This document shows, piece after piece, positions 9,660 to 20,649 of a stretch of 64,000 nt of DNA. This stretch comes from Ditylenchus dipsaci (lineage: Eukaryota > Nematoda > Chromadorea > Rhabditida > Anguinidae), in the NCBI GenBank assembly GCA_004194705.1, contig SADC01001177.1, positions 310,001-374,000 of the forward strand. Direction: 5' to 3'. The notes beneath the pieces are model-generated. The model was not told the DNA's origin. It searched no databases and was given only the letters and a program-made list of their open reading frames with translations. The position numbers and the translations under genes were made by a program. The first letter of the stretch is position 1. The number at the start of each line of letters is the position of its first letter.

Positions 9660-9881
9660 TGTTGTGAGGATTAATTTGGATACGTTTTGTCTCGTATGGA
9701 ATTCTATGTGACTGCATAGAATTTCCTTATTTCATCAGTTATTGTTTGGTCGTGTAATTGTCGTGTTGTGCTATAAATCGTTCTCTGTTATTATTGTGTG
9801 CTATTAGTTATTGAGAACCACATAAGCGCTTGTTCCATCCATTAGGTCCCATATATTATACATTCATATACCATTACAACA
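9660..9881 (+). repeat. 3' LTR (222 bp), intact
   Basis: Starts TGTTGTGAGG and ends CATTACAACA; short 5-bp target copy CTTTT follows. Contains CTATAAATC as a possible TATA element near 9770. It is the uninterrupted partner of the 5' LTR. Confidence 0.95.
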
Positions 9882-10119
9882 CTTTTCGTCGCCACAATTT
9901 TCGTCGCCCGCAATTTTCGTCGCCGGCATATTTTCGTTGCCGGTATATTTTCGTCGCCACAATTTTCGTCGCCCGCAATTTTCGTCGCCGGCATATTTTT
10001 TGCCTTGAGTTGTTAAATCGAGCATGGACTGTACTTTTGTTGGCACAATTGTCTATTGATTTTACGTGTTTAGCGTCGTTACGGTTTGTCACGCTTCTTA
10101 CTCTTTGTATTTGTTGGCT

Positions 10120-10540
10120 GTACTTGAAAACACCCGTCAAAAACATTAAATCTCCAGTCAAAATAATTGAATCTCCCGTCCAATTTTTAAAAGTTCTCGT
10201 TCTCGGTGTATATGTTTCAATTTTTTTAATTTTTTCATCAGCATGTAGCCCTGAATTTCTAGTTTCTGACAAGATGTCAATTAAGTTGATACAATTTTGA
10301 AAAGTGGTAGAACAGTTCGTTTTGAAAAAGGTGTGGTTTTGAAAAACTCAATTTTCTCCTGTTTTTCAAAATTGTATCAAGCTAGTTGATAGCTTATCAG
10401 AAACTAGAGATTCAGGGCTACAAGCTTATGCAAAAAGAATTCGAACACTATACACCGAGAACGAGAACTTTAAAAAATCGGACGGGAGATTTAATGATTT
10501 TGACGGGAGATTTAAAGATTTTGACGGGTGCTCTTGATTT
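10120..10540. repeat. Inner palindrome of the TTAA foldback element
   Basis: ACCCGTCAAAAACATTAAATC at the left is mirrored by GATTTTGACGGGTGC at the right, and AGTTCTCGTTCTCGGTGTA by TACACCGAGAACGAGAACT. AGCCCTGAATTTCTAG and its complement lie nearer the centre. Non-coding. Confidence 0.8.
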
Positions 10541-10864
10541 GAGCCTTTTATTTTCATAGAACTGGCATTTTTATGTTTATGTTGCTCAGCTCTATGTATT
10601 GGTCTCTGAACGTACGAGAACAATACTGCAGGAAGATGAAAGTACAAAGGTCCACCGGTTTGTCCACCAAAATATGCCGGCGATGAAAATTGTGGGCGAC
10701 GAAAATTCTGGGCGACGAAAATTGTGAGCGACGAAAACTGTGGCGACGAAAATATACCGGCGACGAAAATTGTTGGCGACGAAAATTTTTGGCGACGAAA
10801 ATTGTGGGTGACGAAAATTGTGGCGACGAAAATTGTGGCGACGAAATGGCCTGCACCCCCTTAA

Positions 10865-11092
10865 AGGGCATGCCCACGCTACTGAGAGGTGGTGCCCGGG
10901 AATTCAAATTTTTTTCCTGATCATTGAACTTCTGTACATATTTTTTAACTTGGTTTCTAACAAAACAAGGCTAGAATTAATTTTAGGTATGGTTTTGTTA
11001 GAAACCAAGTTGAAAAATCCGTACACGAGTTCAGTGATTAGGAAAAAATTTGAATTCCCGAGCACCACCTCTTATTAGCGTGGGTATGCCCT
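10865..11092. mobile_element. TTAA-flanked MITE, family A copy 2
   Basis: TTAA at 10861-10864 and 11093-11096; ends AGGGCATGCCCACG and CGTGGGTATGCCCT. Inner arms AACTTGGTTTCTAACAAAAC and GTTTTGTTAGAAACCAAGTT are perfect complements. Confidence 0.85.
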
Positions 11093-11289
11093 TTAATAGC
11101 TCAAATAAAAGCCTGTAATCAGGGCTAGACATTGATGTAGCCCTGATTACGGTATATAGAAACATCCGCACCTGTAAAAAAATCATTGTATTTTATAACG
11201 AAAATATTTGGGGCTCACAGCGTGAAATTAGCTGGAATCGGCTTGTACAAGCCAGCATCTTTTTGATAAATTTTCTATCCTTTTACTTT

Positions 11290-11578
11290 AAGCGCACACG
11301 TTTCTATATACCAATGTGTAGCCATGATTCTTAGCTTTTGTTTGGGCTATTGTACAGAGAAAATGCGATGTAATCAGGTCGCTAGCACTAAAGCTACAAT
11401 TTAAAAAAGCTGAAAATGTCCAGTTCAGTGCCATCCTGCACCAGCTCAAAACAAGAGCGTTAGTTGAATACCCAAGAGCCTGATGATCATTTTGATACCA
11501 AATTGTATACAGAACATGAAAAAATGGAGTAAAGAATAGGGTATACATCCAGGGGGATTTGAACCTGAGAGTCCAAAA
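11290..11578 (-). repeat. SINE-B copy, interrupted by a TA-flanked MITE
   Basis: Read on the - strand: CTCAGGTTCAAATCCCCC (B box) near 11560, then GGATGTATACCC, TTGGTATCAAAATGATCATC and the tail ATTGGTATATAGAAACG near 11300. The head resumes after the MITE at about 11814. Confidence 0.6.
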
Positions 11579-11813
11579 TACCATATTTCCTCTAATAAGC
11601 GCTCCGGGGCGCTTATTTTTCAAACCCCAAAATTCGGAAAATTTGGAATTCGATTTCGAGATTTTTGGGTGCTCAACCAAAATCTAAAAAGTGGAATCGG
11701 TAGAGCTCGTGGGAGTTAAGAAAACGTATCAAACAGCTTTGCAAAATATTGCTTCGACACTGAGATCCAGACCCTCAAAGTCGAAGGGGGCGCTTATTAG
11801 AGGAAATACGGTA
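11579..11813. mobile_element. TA-flanked MITE, family B (TACCGTATTTCC)
   Basis: Left TACCATATTTCCTCTAATAA, right TTATTAGAGGAAATACGGTA. The related SINE near 2297 reads CAAAATATTCCC across the insertion point with a single TA, so the TA is a target duplication. Confidence 0.75.
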
Positions 11814-11886
11814 TTCGCATTATGATATGCACACCCTCCCCCTCTTTAACAAATTATCTTACAATTTTCAAGCCTTTTCAAAGAAC

Positions 11887-13854
11887 TTACTCGAATATAG
11901 GGCGGCTGTCCACTTTGGCAAAACTGGCCATCCTTTGTTGAAACACTGACTTCATTCCAATCGGAGCGACTGATTGACACCTACCCGTAGGTCCTCTGCC
12001 TCCCACTTCTGCCGCTTTCTCTGCTGCAGCAGGCATAGTCCACCTAAGATATTATTATTAACAGCAAAAAGCACAATGATCCAGCAATTTTCTTTAGTAT
12101 CTACCAAAAAACTATTTTTATAGCTCAAAAGCTAGTTATTAAGCAATCCAATCGGCTAAGAAGACTACTTCACTATCATGACCTAATTTCCAGCCAGTTT
12201 TATAAACCCCTCAGTTGACATTGTAGTATCCCATTCTCCTCTCCACCAATGCAATCCTCTTCCAAACTAACTCTCCTAGTTATTATCTCCACCTTCATAG
12301 CTCTGAGTGGGCTTCTGGTCTTTATGGCGGCGTGTATGGAGGACACGGTTGGGGTGCGGCTCCCTACTACGGACACAATGAAGGACACCACGGGGAGCAC
12401 GGAGACCATGGAAATTGGGGACATGACAATCACAATAATCAGGGATGGAACCACGGGTATGGTCAGGGGGTGACCACGACAACGCACATGCAAACGGATT
12501 CAAGAAAGGACAGAAATCCGACTGGGCCAATGTAAGTATTTTAAAAAAATCACGAAAAGAATTTGTTAGTGCTTAAAAAAAACCCCACATAATTTTGACT
12601 TATTTAGTATCAATACGGAGGCCAAGGTGCCCGAGCCGATGGTGACTCCTACGCTAAAGGTTACGACAGCAGGCACGGAGATGGGCACGATGAAGGTCAC
12701 AACAATGAACAATCTCACGGCTACGGAGGTCACCACGGAAATGAAGGACATGGAGGATGGAGCGGCCACGGAGGTCACAGCTCACCTTGGTGGTGAATAA
12801 CTGCACGAATTTGTCATTAGATCATAAATTTTTATAGTTGTGTTAGATGCATCTTGTGGCCGACTAACATGTTTTGGAAAATAAAATTTTGTTAACCTTT
12901 TTAGTGGAGGTGGGATGGATTTGGCTCTTTCAGCGGTATCAATTTTATGCTCCCAAATAGCTCTTCCCTTAGCTGCGCTAGCACCAGTAAAAGGAGTGCT
13001 GTTAATCCTTGACTGTCTCCCAAACACATCGGCAGGTGGCGTTGGTGCAGTCGCCTTAGCCAGATCGGGGATCGACTTGGAACTTTCAGCTGTTTTACTC
13101 AAATTATCTTTTGGCTCTGGTTTTCTGGCTGTTGCAGGTGCTTGAGAGGTGGATCTAGTCTTGGGGGCTGCGTCTTTAGCTACTGCTACCGGCTTTTTGT
13201 TGTCTTCTTGGGAGGTTTTCTTAGCATCTGGAGCTACAGTCACCCTTTTAACAGGTGATTCTGATCGATTTCTTGGAGCTGTTTTTTCCTCTTTGTCTTT
13301 TAAGGTCGAAGGCACTTTAGAGTCAGCTTCCGGTTGTTTTCGCGCCGGTTTTGCAGGAGCTAAAGGTGGTTCTTCTTTCTTCTTAGGAGGTGAAGGGAGT
13401 GGATCTTCCTTTTTTTTTGGAGGAGGCGGCTCATCCTTTTTCGTTGGAACTGTTTTCTTCTCCTCTTCTTTTAGTTTGGATTTCGGAGGAGGTATCGGCA
13501 ATTCTTCTTTTTAGCAGGCTTTTCATTTTTTTTAAAGCCAAAAGAAAATTCGACAGCATCATTTTTGCTGGCTTCTGGCTCCACTTTTGGACTATATGCT
13601 TTTTTGTCATCGTTGTCTTTTTTGTCCGTTGGAGCGTCGTCTTTGTCTTTAGACTTTTCTTCTTTGTCCTTGTCTTTGGGGAGATCAAGTACAAATTCAG
13701 TGTCGAAGTCGCCATCCTCCAACTCCTCATCTGTGTATTCATCCTCATCTTCGTAGGTGTAAGTGTATTCTTCGTCGTCGTCCTCTTCAGCATTTTGATT
13801 GTTGGATTTGTTGAGTGCACTTAGGAGATTACTGGTGCTGCTAGAACCTCGCAG
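11887..13854 (-). CDS. Lys/Pro/Glu-rich protein of unknown function (3' part)
   Basis: Two exons are clear on the - strand: 13854-12897 and 12043-11887. Acceptors end in AG at 13855 and 12044; the split codon (AG at the first exon, G at the next) joins in phase. The first exon encodes an acidic start (many D/E/Y, then LPKDKDKEEKSKDKDD), a long PPK/EEPP/KK low-complexity stretch, and a more ordered tail (VFGRQSRINSTPF, GRAIWEHKIDTAERAKSIPP). The last exon ends MKSVFQQRMASFAKVDSRPIFE and a stop at 11887; a GTAAGT overlapping it could instead be a donor. A single base is missing near 13514 (an A run on the coding strand), where the frame changes. The 5' end is not found. I do not recognise the family. 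Confidence 0.75.
12249..12796 (+). CDS. Small secreted Gly/His-rich protein
   Basis: Exons 12249-12531 and 12608-12796, donor GTAAGT, acceptor TATTTAG. The first 22 or so residues (KLTLLVIISTFIALSG) form a signal peptide. The mature part is rich in Gly, His, Tyr and Asn (YGGHGWGAAPYYGHNEGHH; HGYGGHHGNEGHGGW), about 157 residues in all. The frame changes twice, near 12309 and 12468, both in G runs that look one base short; the composition is continuous across both. Such proteins are found as cuticle, metal-binding or antimicrobial secretions, but the role here is unknown. The whole gene lies in the intron 12044-12896 of the opposite-strand gene. Confidence 0.8.
12880..12885 (+). terminator. 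Poly(A) signal AATAAA of the Gly/His-rich gene
   Basis: AATAAA lies 84 bases after the stop and just inside the end of the host intron of the opposite-strand gene. Confidence 0.55.
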
Positions 13855-13972
13855 CTGTAAAAACCAAATTTAAAGAATGAAAATTCAGTCTATCTTTAAG
13901 AAATCTTGCGTCAGCAAACGAAGATACTTTTGATTTTGAGATGAGGAGATGGATTATTTTTCCAAACCCATT

Positions 13973-14765
13973 TACCGTATTTTCTCTAAGCCTAAGCCCA
14001 CATAGAGTTGCGAAATGGTCATATGACCAGTCATATGACCTGTTATTTAATACAAAATGACCAGTCATGTAGATTTAGGTCATTTTCATCACTTGAAATG
14101 GACTCTGGATGCATGAAAAAGCATGCATACCAGAGTTTTTTTTAATGCGGTAGGCCCTTGTATTTAAAAACTATGTTCAACATCTTCTTATTAGTGGGCT
14201 GTATGTAAGTAGTGGCCCTTTTTTGTCCATTTTGTCCTCCCCAATAATCCCTCATTTCCTTTAAAAATATTTTGGCGCCAATTTAAAAAAATTGAATTTT
14301 TCTGGATTTTTTTACTTTGGGGGATCAAGGCAAACCGTGAAAATCCCTTTGATCTTTTTCCGACACGTTTTCGTCATTTTCTGTGTGAAAAACAGGTCAA
14401 AACACCTTAAATTTTTATGTGGGTGTCAAAAACTAATACTATTTGCAAGTTATATGCTAAATGGGGAAAATGACCGAAAATGACGTCATTTTAGTGAAAT
14501 GACAAGTCATATGACCGCTTAGAAAATGACCGGTCATTTCAACAACTCTAAGTCCACCCTTGATTCAAAATCGTGTTTGTGGTATTACGCTTTGACGTAT
14601 TTTCTGAAAGACTGCTCGTAGGAAAGTTACCACAGATTTTTTAGCCAGCTATATGAGCTAAAATTTCGGTGGTAACTTGCCCAAGAGTAGTCTTAAAGAG
14701 GGTTAAAACAATGCCAAGACATGATTTTGAATCAAGGGATGGATTTTTATTAGAAAAGTACGGTA
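13973..14765. mobile_element. Family B foldback with a nested hAT-type MITE
   Basis: TACCGTATTTTCTCTAAG at the left and TTATTAGAAAAGTACGGTA at the right. The arms continue as CTTGATTCAAAATCGTG and its complement near 14730. The left arm is split by the element at 14003-14550. Confidence 0.65.
14003..14550. mobile_element. hAT-type MITE (TAGAGTTG ends)
   Basis: Ends TAGAGTTG and CAACTCTA; subterminal ATGGTCATATGACCAGTCAT arrays and their complements. The flanks AGCCCACA and AGTCCACC are an imperfect 8-bp duplication. Central part contains the ATTGGCGCC motif shared with 16.8, 17.3, 28.1 and 61.0 kb. Confidence 0.65.
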
Positions 14766-16660
14766 TCAAAGATTTTGATTAGAGACAGAAAGATGACTTC
14801 AGCGCCGGTTTCGGGTCAGGGTTTTATCGACCAAACATTTCGGGTCAGGGTTTCAGGGCTGTCCGAAAATATTCAGGGCCCTGGTCAAAATTTTAGGGTT
14901 TAAACTCATCGCGTTCTTTTGCGACTTCTGCTTTTCTTCAATAATTTTTAGCTTGTTGGCGGATATTTCGTTAGTCTTTGCACGCGTAAAAAGAGTAAGA
15001 ACAAATATCTAAAATTTATTTAGATTTACAGGGTAAACAATGTTTAACAATCATGAGTGTTAAGTTGGAGAGCGAGTAAAAATAGCAAATTAAACCAAGT
15101 AGAGACCCGGGAGACCTTCCTGGCATGCCAGTTTGTTGGGAGAAATTTTATTATACGGGAAGGTGCTTAGGGTGCCGGATTTACAGGCGTGGCTGTTTAT
15201 TGGGTGCCGCTTTTCCAAGGTAAGCTTTGTGGACTTTATTTGTTGGCCAACCAATTTTCGCCTAAGATGCCGGTTTACAGGGAGTGACGGTTTATCGGGT
15301 GCCGGTTTGTCGAGAGTGAAATAGTAAAAAAAATAAAAAGAATAATAACATTTTTGACTATAACGTATTTTCTCTAATTAATCGACCCCCACTAATAAAC
15401 CGATCCACTGGAGGGAGGTTAAAAATAAACCGACCGATCGTTGAGTCAGAGAAAAACTCATCAGACACACATTTGACGGCAAATTTCGGGTCAGGGTTCA
15501 AGGTTTTTGAAATCGATCAGGGCAGCTTTCGGGTTAGGGGTTTGGCCAAAAAGTAGTCAGGCGGGTCAGGGCCCTGATCTGTTACTGTCTTTAATTTCGA
15601 TTACCGTATTTGCTATAATAAGCGGCCCCTCCCAATAAGCGGCCCCCTTCTAATAAGCCACCCCCTAGGGGTCATTGAAAAATAAGCCGCTCCCCTCTAA
15701 TAAGCCGCCCCTCTAGAGGGCCATTTTACGTACACCTTCAATTTCAAGTGGCAATTCAAAGTACAAATTTGTTCGCAAAAGACTTAAATCTAGCTTTGTT
15801 TGTTTTGGGTGTTAACCTCTCATTTTGTTTGTTTAACACTCCAAAACCGTTCGGCAGGTCGGTATATTCCAGTGCAGAATTCGACGCAGAACACGCCCGT
15901 CACTCTTCCTCCAAAAAAGAGTGACTCTGAAGGGTCAATATACCGTCTTGAAAACATATCATATATCAGACCGTCATAAATCGATATTTTGATAAAATAT
16001 TTTGATAATTCGATAAAATCTAAGTTTTGTACAAAGAAAACATTTAGTCCTTTTTCTCAAAAGCGAGAAATATGAAAAAATAAATGCAAAAGATAAATTA
16101 TCTGAAAAAGTTATGAAGATATGAAAAAGATAAATGCAAAACAAACTTAAAATATGGATTTCTAATGGTCTGAAATATGCTCTGTTTTCAATGCGGTATA
16201 TCGACCCTTCAGAATCAATTTTCATTTGGAAAAATTTAGGCCTGTTTTCCGTCGAATTCTGCACCGGAATATACCATCCTGCCAATCGGAGTGTTAAGAT
16301 TGATAAAATATTCTACGGATAATTGGGCTAGACTTTACTTACTTTTACTCGAGCAACAGGGTGTTTTTAAATCCTATATTGGTATACTGGGGCCAAAATG
16401 AGAGAGCCGAAATGAGTGTGCCCAAATGAGTAGTAACCGTGAGTAAATCGTTCGTGTCTGTCGCCGAATATCCTGTCTGTTTTAATAGATTTTATTCATA
16501 TTTGTAAGTAGAAATGTTGTATTGTATCTTTTTGTTTAAAGAGCTGTTTGCCATTGTTGTTTGAGTTGGTTCCCAATAAAGATGCGACTTGTTTAGTTGG
16601 GAAATCGATTGGATATGGTTTTACTAGTCTATTTTCCCGGCAGGGAATTGTCCGTGGCCG
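14766..16660. repeat. Repeat-rich gap without a supported gene
   Basis: Contains degenerate tandem-like TTTCGGGTCAGGG phrases (14.8-15.55 kb) and AATAAGCCGCCCC blocks near 15602-15725 that echo family B ends. An inverted pair around 15850-16300 includes TCTGAAGGGTCAATATACCG and its complement. No gene seen. Confidence 0.6.
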
Positions 16661-16661
16661 C

Positions 16662-17524
16662 CGCCCACGGCTGACCCACTTTCGAGGTGAATTTTTTAAA
16701 ACCGATTGCATATTCGTGTTTCTCGACCCGTATTTTTACGGGAAATGATGATCAGATTCTGCGAAAGTGAAAAAAAATTTTTGGGATTTGCCTTGGTCTT
16801 CCAAGGTAAAATTTTAGAAAAATTTGAAAAAAAAAATATTTTTTAAATTGGCGCCTTTTGAATTTTAAAGGGAATAAGGGCTGTATTGGGAGGGAAGGAA
16901 TAAAAGGGGCCACTAATCACACATGGCCCTAACAAGAAGATGTTGAACATAGTTTTGTTAACTGGGGCCTACCGCATAAATAAACTCTGGTATGCATGCT
17001 TTTTCATGCATCCAGAGTCACTTTCGAGTGATTTGTGTCTAAGGTATGCAGGTGTGTGCATCTCAACCCCAAGCTACCAAGCCCCTGCGCCACCTTCGGG
17101 GCGCAGGGGGCTTGTTAAGTTAGAGATGCGCGCACTCACTTACTGTAGACAGGATTCCGAGACGTACCCTTGATCAGAAAATGCATATAGAGTCTCTTTT
17201 TGCCACAGCCCAGTTGAAAAAGATGATAAGACAGCTAAAATATAACAATATTTTCATTTTTAACGTTTTGCTATGAAAGTGGCCTCTTTATTCCCTTCCC
17301 CTCCCGATACAGCCTTATTCCCTTCAAAATTCAAAAGGCGCCAATTAAAATATTTTTTTTTCAAATTTTTCTAAAATTTACCTTGGGGACCAAGGCAAAT
17401 CCCAAAAATTTTTTTTCACTTTCACAGAATCTGATCATCATTTCCCGTAAAAATCCGGGTCGAAAAACACGAATATGCAATCGGTTTTTAAAAATTCACC
17501 TCGAAAGTGGGTCAGCCGTGGGGG
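16662..17524. mobile_element. Foldback element with about 250-bp arms
   Basis: CCACGGCTGACCCACTTTCG at the left pairs with CGAAAGTGGGTCAGCCGTGG at the right; the complementarity continues through the ATTCGTGTTTCTCGACCCG and ATTGGCGCC motifs for about 250 bp. The centre (16.98-17.17 kb) contains a GC-rich hairpin repeat also seen at 58.1 kb. A partial relative lies at 60945-61145. Confidence 0.8.
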
Positions 17525-17634
17525 CCAAGTAAAGTGTTACCGATAATTGTATGAACAAGGTGCTTCATGTCTAAATTTCGCCGGCGCCAGTTTCTGAGAA
17601 ACGTGACGTAAACTTTTGCGGCGCCTATCGATTG

Positions 17635-18460
17635 AAAAACAAGCCGCTCCCCTCCAATAAGCCGTCCCCCTCTAATAAGACGCCCCCCTAGAGGGTGATT
17701 GAAAAATAAGCCGCCCGGGCGGCCTATTAGAGGAAATACGGTACGCAGGTTTTTAAGTTCGTATGCCAAGACCTTATTTAAAGAGAAGGGGTTTGAATTT
17801 TTCAAAATAGAAATGGGCTTTTCAGTCATTTTATTTTTAAATTTAAAAAGAATTGAAATTATTTTAAGAGAAGGGGTAAATTCAGACGTTAGGGACATTG
17901 ATTATGAAAATGCCTCAATAAAGCTACACGTAAATATGTGATTTTATTTAAAGGGGGAGTGTATCTCTTGTCCGTGGTCTGGTCCCACATGGAAATCGTT
18001 GAAATTCAAATTAAACCACTTTCTGAGCTTGCTGGTTCGAATCTCTCTGGGTGTAAACTTAGTTTTGTTCGCAGTTTTTCAGCGATTGAGCTGAATTCAA
18101 TCGATTGGAAAGATTTCCGGGATTGCTTTTTAGTCAAAAACTATCTTAAATTTGCGAAATCAGCCAGAAACCATATATTTCGGTTTATGTCTATTTTATC
18201 TATCGGTCTATTTTATTACTTTTTAAAGAGTGATAGTCATTTTCTAGAGTCAGAAATACGCGAGATACCTCATAAAAAATTCTTCATCAAATAGAAATAG
18301 ACAGTACGTCAAAAATTACTTCAGGGGTGGTAGTAACAATCAAAATATCCGCGGATATTTATCCGCGGATACGGATAAATATCCGCGGATAAAATCCGTA
18401 GTAACAATCAAATATCCGCGGATATTATCCTTAGCCTGGTCGGGAGCAGGCTAAGGATAA
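17635..18460. repeat. Family B remnant, SINE-like B box and short palindromes
   Basis: TAAGCCGCCCGGGCGGCCTA ends with GAGGAAATACGGTA near 17740. GCTGGTTCGAATCTC near 18033 resembles a B box. ATATCCGCGGATATTTATCC repeats make a palindrome cluster at 18340-18440. No gene supported. Confidence 0.5.
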
Positions 18461-19035
18461 TTTTCTTATGTATTTTAAAATCGATTACTATCCAAAAACG
18501 TTTGAATACGTTTGAATAGGTGTACTATACTGCTAAAAAAAAAGTTTTGTTTAAAAAGCAGTCTTTTAGTCGCGTTTTTGCTACATTAAATTTCTTCTTC
18601 AAAAATTATTAAAAATAGTTTTTTTATCGTTTTAGCACAGAGAAAATGCTTAGCAATCATTAAAACAGTATTCCGAAAACAAATCTATCTGGGGGCAGTT
18701 ATCCTTTGGATTTTATGCTATTATGCTTGCGGAACTATGCCTGATAATCTAGCTCGGTTTGCAAGACCCTGACAATTATTTTTGTAAATGTCAAATAATA
18801 TGTGAAAAAAATAAAGTTCACAACCATGAAGATTGGAACCAACAAGCTTAGAAAATGGTTTTATTTAAATTTGAAAGATTTCCATGCGGGACCAGATACG
18901 GCAAGAGATACACCCCCCCCCCCCTCTAGACAAAAAGAACGAGACAAAACCCCTTGGACCGAGAACTATCTTTTTACCAAATGAAATGTACAACCCATGC
19001 TAAGAATCAAGCCTGTAGGTGTGTGGATAAAAAGG

Positions 19036-20447
19036 CAAGCACCGGGCAAAGCTTTTCCTTGCTGCTAAAAGACTTCTTTTTGCTCCCAAAGGACTTTTTT
19101 GCTGCAAAAAGACTTTTTTTGCGCCAAAAAGACTTTTTTTGCTGCAAAAAGACTTTTTTTTGCTCCCAAAGGACTTTTTTTGCTGCTAATTTTGTCTGCT
19201 GCAAAAAGACTTTTTTTTGCTCCAAGAAGACTTTTTTTTGCTGCAAAAAGACTTTTCGTGCTGCAAAAAGACTTTTTTTTGCTGCTAAAATACTTTTTTT
19301 TGCTGCTGAAATACTTTTTTTGCTGCAAATATTCTTTTGCTTCACATGCCTTCTTCGCAGCATTTTTCACTAGAAATATCAATTATTATACATATTTTGC
19401 GGTCAATTCGTTTACAGTCAATGCGTCCACAGTCAATTCGTGCATTCGCCAATTCGTCCACACGTCAATTCGTCCACAGATCAATTAATCACACTTTCGA
19501 AACCTAGGTAGTTCCTTATTCTCCAGGTGGGGTCCGGCTGAACAACTTAAGTACCGCCTAAAAATTTCGCGGCAAAAACCGACTTTCATACACACTAAAT
19601 CACTCAAGGCACTGCTCTAGGCATGATATAATTATATACATCCTCAATCTGAATGATTCCCTTAATTTTAAGGTCGACTACCTGGTACTTATGCATTTCG
19701 GGGGCAAAAATTAAATAAAAACTTAAATTTTGGTTGAATTTTTTTCCAAAAAATTGATTTTTCATTTAGGAAGGTGTCAGAAAATAGCTTTACATCATTC
19801 TGAGCGTAAAAAAGTCACTTAGCAGATGTTTAAACACTTTTCTCGAATCAATATAAAGTGCGCCCCCCCCCCCCGTCCAAGTGCATATGTCGCGACTACC
19901 TTAAAGTGGGTACTGTTTTTTTAAATAAATAACCCAGGGTATTAAAGATTCTAGGTAGTCAAAACAGGATTTTGGTCTCAACAAACTGTTTTCAGCACAC
20001 AATTTTGGGTTGAATAGCATGGTTTATTCGTTCCTAAGAAATAATAAAAGTTTTGTGGACAAATTGACCGCAAAATATGTATAATTATTGATATTTCTAG
20101 TGAAAAATGCTGCAAAGAAGGCATGTGAAGCAAAAGAATATTTGCAGCAAAAAAAGTATTTTAGCAGCAAAAAAAGTATTTTAGCAGCAAAAAAAAGTCT
20201 TTTTGCAGCACGAAAAGTCTTTTTGCAGCAAAAAAAAGTCTTCTTAGAGCAAAAAAAGTCTTTTTGCAGCAGACAAAATTAGCAGCAAAAAAAGTCCTTT
20301 GGGAGCAAAAAAAAGTCTTTTTGCAGCAAAAAAAGTCTTTTTGGCGCAAAAAAAGTCTTTTTGCAGCAAAAAAATTAGCGGCAAAAAAAAGTCCTTTGGG
20401 AGCAAAAAGAAGTCTTTTAGCAGCAAGAAAAAGCTTTGCCCGCAAGC
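19036..20447. mobile_element. 1.4-kb foldback with arms of 21-bp-like tandem units
   Basis: The left arm has about 14 units of TGCTGCAAAAAGACTTTTTT; the right arm (20100-20440) has the same in complement. Outer ends match too: CAAGCACCGGGCAAAGC at the left, GCTTTGCCCGCAAGCAC at the right. The inner ends (TTGCGGTCAATTCGT and TTGACCGCAAAAT) also pair. Open frames rich in F, A, K and S are by-products of the repeats. Confidence 0.85.
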
Positions 20448-20649
20448 ACCTACCATAGTATTGTTGCGGAGACAGTTCAATTAAGGGTGAAGCATTTGTT
20501 ATTAAATTTTTTAAGCATTAATATTCCGATAAAGATAGAAATAAAGTTGCTGTTGAGTTGAACCACTAGAAAAGAAAGAGGCAAAAGCTAGAGTAGAACG
20601 AACAAAAACATTTGTGATCCGGCTGAGAGCAAGGGAAATTGATAGGCAC

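Larger units (their letters stand above)
3190..9881 (+). mobile_element. Ty3/gypsy LTR retrotransposon with Helitron in its 5' LTR
   Basis: A full-length element: 5' LTR (3190-3397 plus 5043-5057), tRNA primer site (5060), gag with zinc knuckle, protease, reverse transcriptase, RNase H, integrase, polypurine tract (9648-9659) and 3' LTR (9660-9881). Domain order with integrase last places it in Ty3/gypsy (Metaviridae-like). The 5-bp duplication CTTTT flanks it at 3185-3189 and 9882-9886. LTRs start TGTTGTG and end ACAACA. Coding sequence is broken by many frame changes; no envelope-like gene is seen. LTR identity suggests a young insertion. Confidence 0.95.
3050..10860. mobile_element. TTAA-flanked foldback element interrupted by gypsy
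   Basis: The left end AGGGTGCAGGCC after TTAA (3046-3049) is matched by the right end GGCCTGCACCCCC before TTAA (10861-10864). Tandem units close to GTCGCCACAATTTTC follow the left end (3062-3184), continue at 9885-10000 and appear inverted before the right end (10672-10850). Removing the gypsy element (3190-9881) leaves about 1.1 kb of palindromic, non-coding DNA. Both ends abut family-A MITEs through shared TTAA sites. Confidence 0.75.

Noticed and set aside
9885..10850. CRISPR-like array from the GTCGCC repeats
   Set aside because: Units are contiguous tandem repeats without unique spacers, in a eukaryotic transposon.
12249..12540. Programmed frameshifting in the Gly/His-rich gene
   Set aside because: Two shifts in one short exon, both in G runs, match the one-base-loss pattern seen in unrelated genes; assembly error is simpler.
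13149..13824. Ser/Phe-rich frames on the + strand at 13.1-13.8 kb
   Set aside because: Shadows of the Lys/Pro/Glu-rich gene, whose - strand reading has matching splice sites and phase.
19007..19488. Several overlapping frames rich in Phe, Ala, Lys on both strands (and again at 20088-20484)
   Set aside because: They come from tandem TGCTGCAAAAAGAC units in the foldback arms; no start context, splice sites or conservation.
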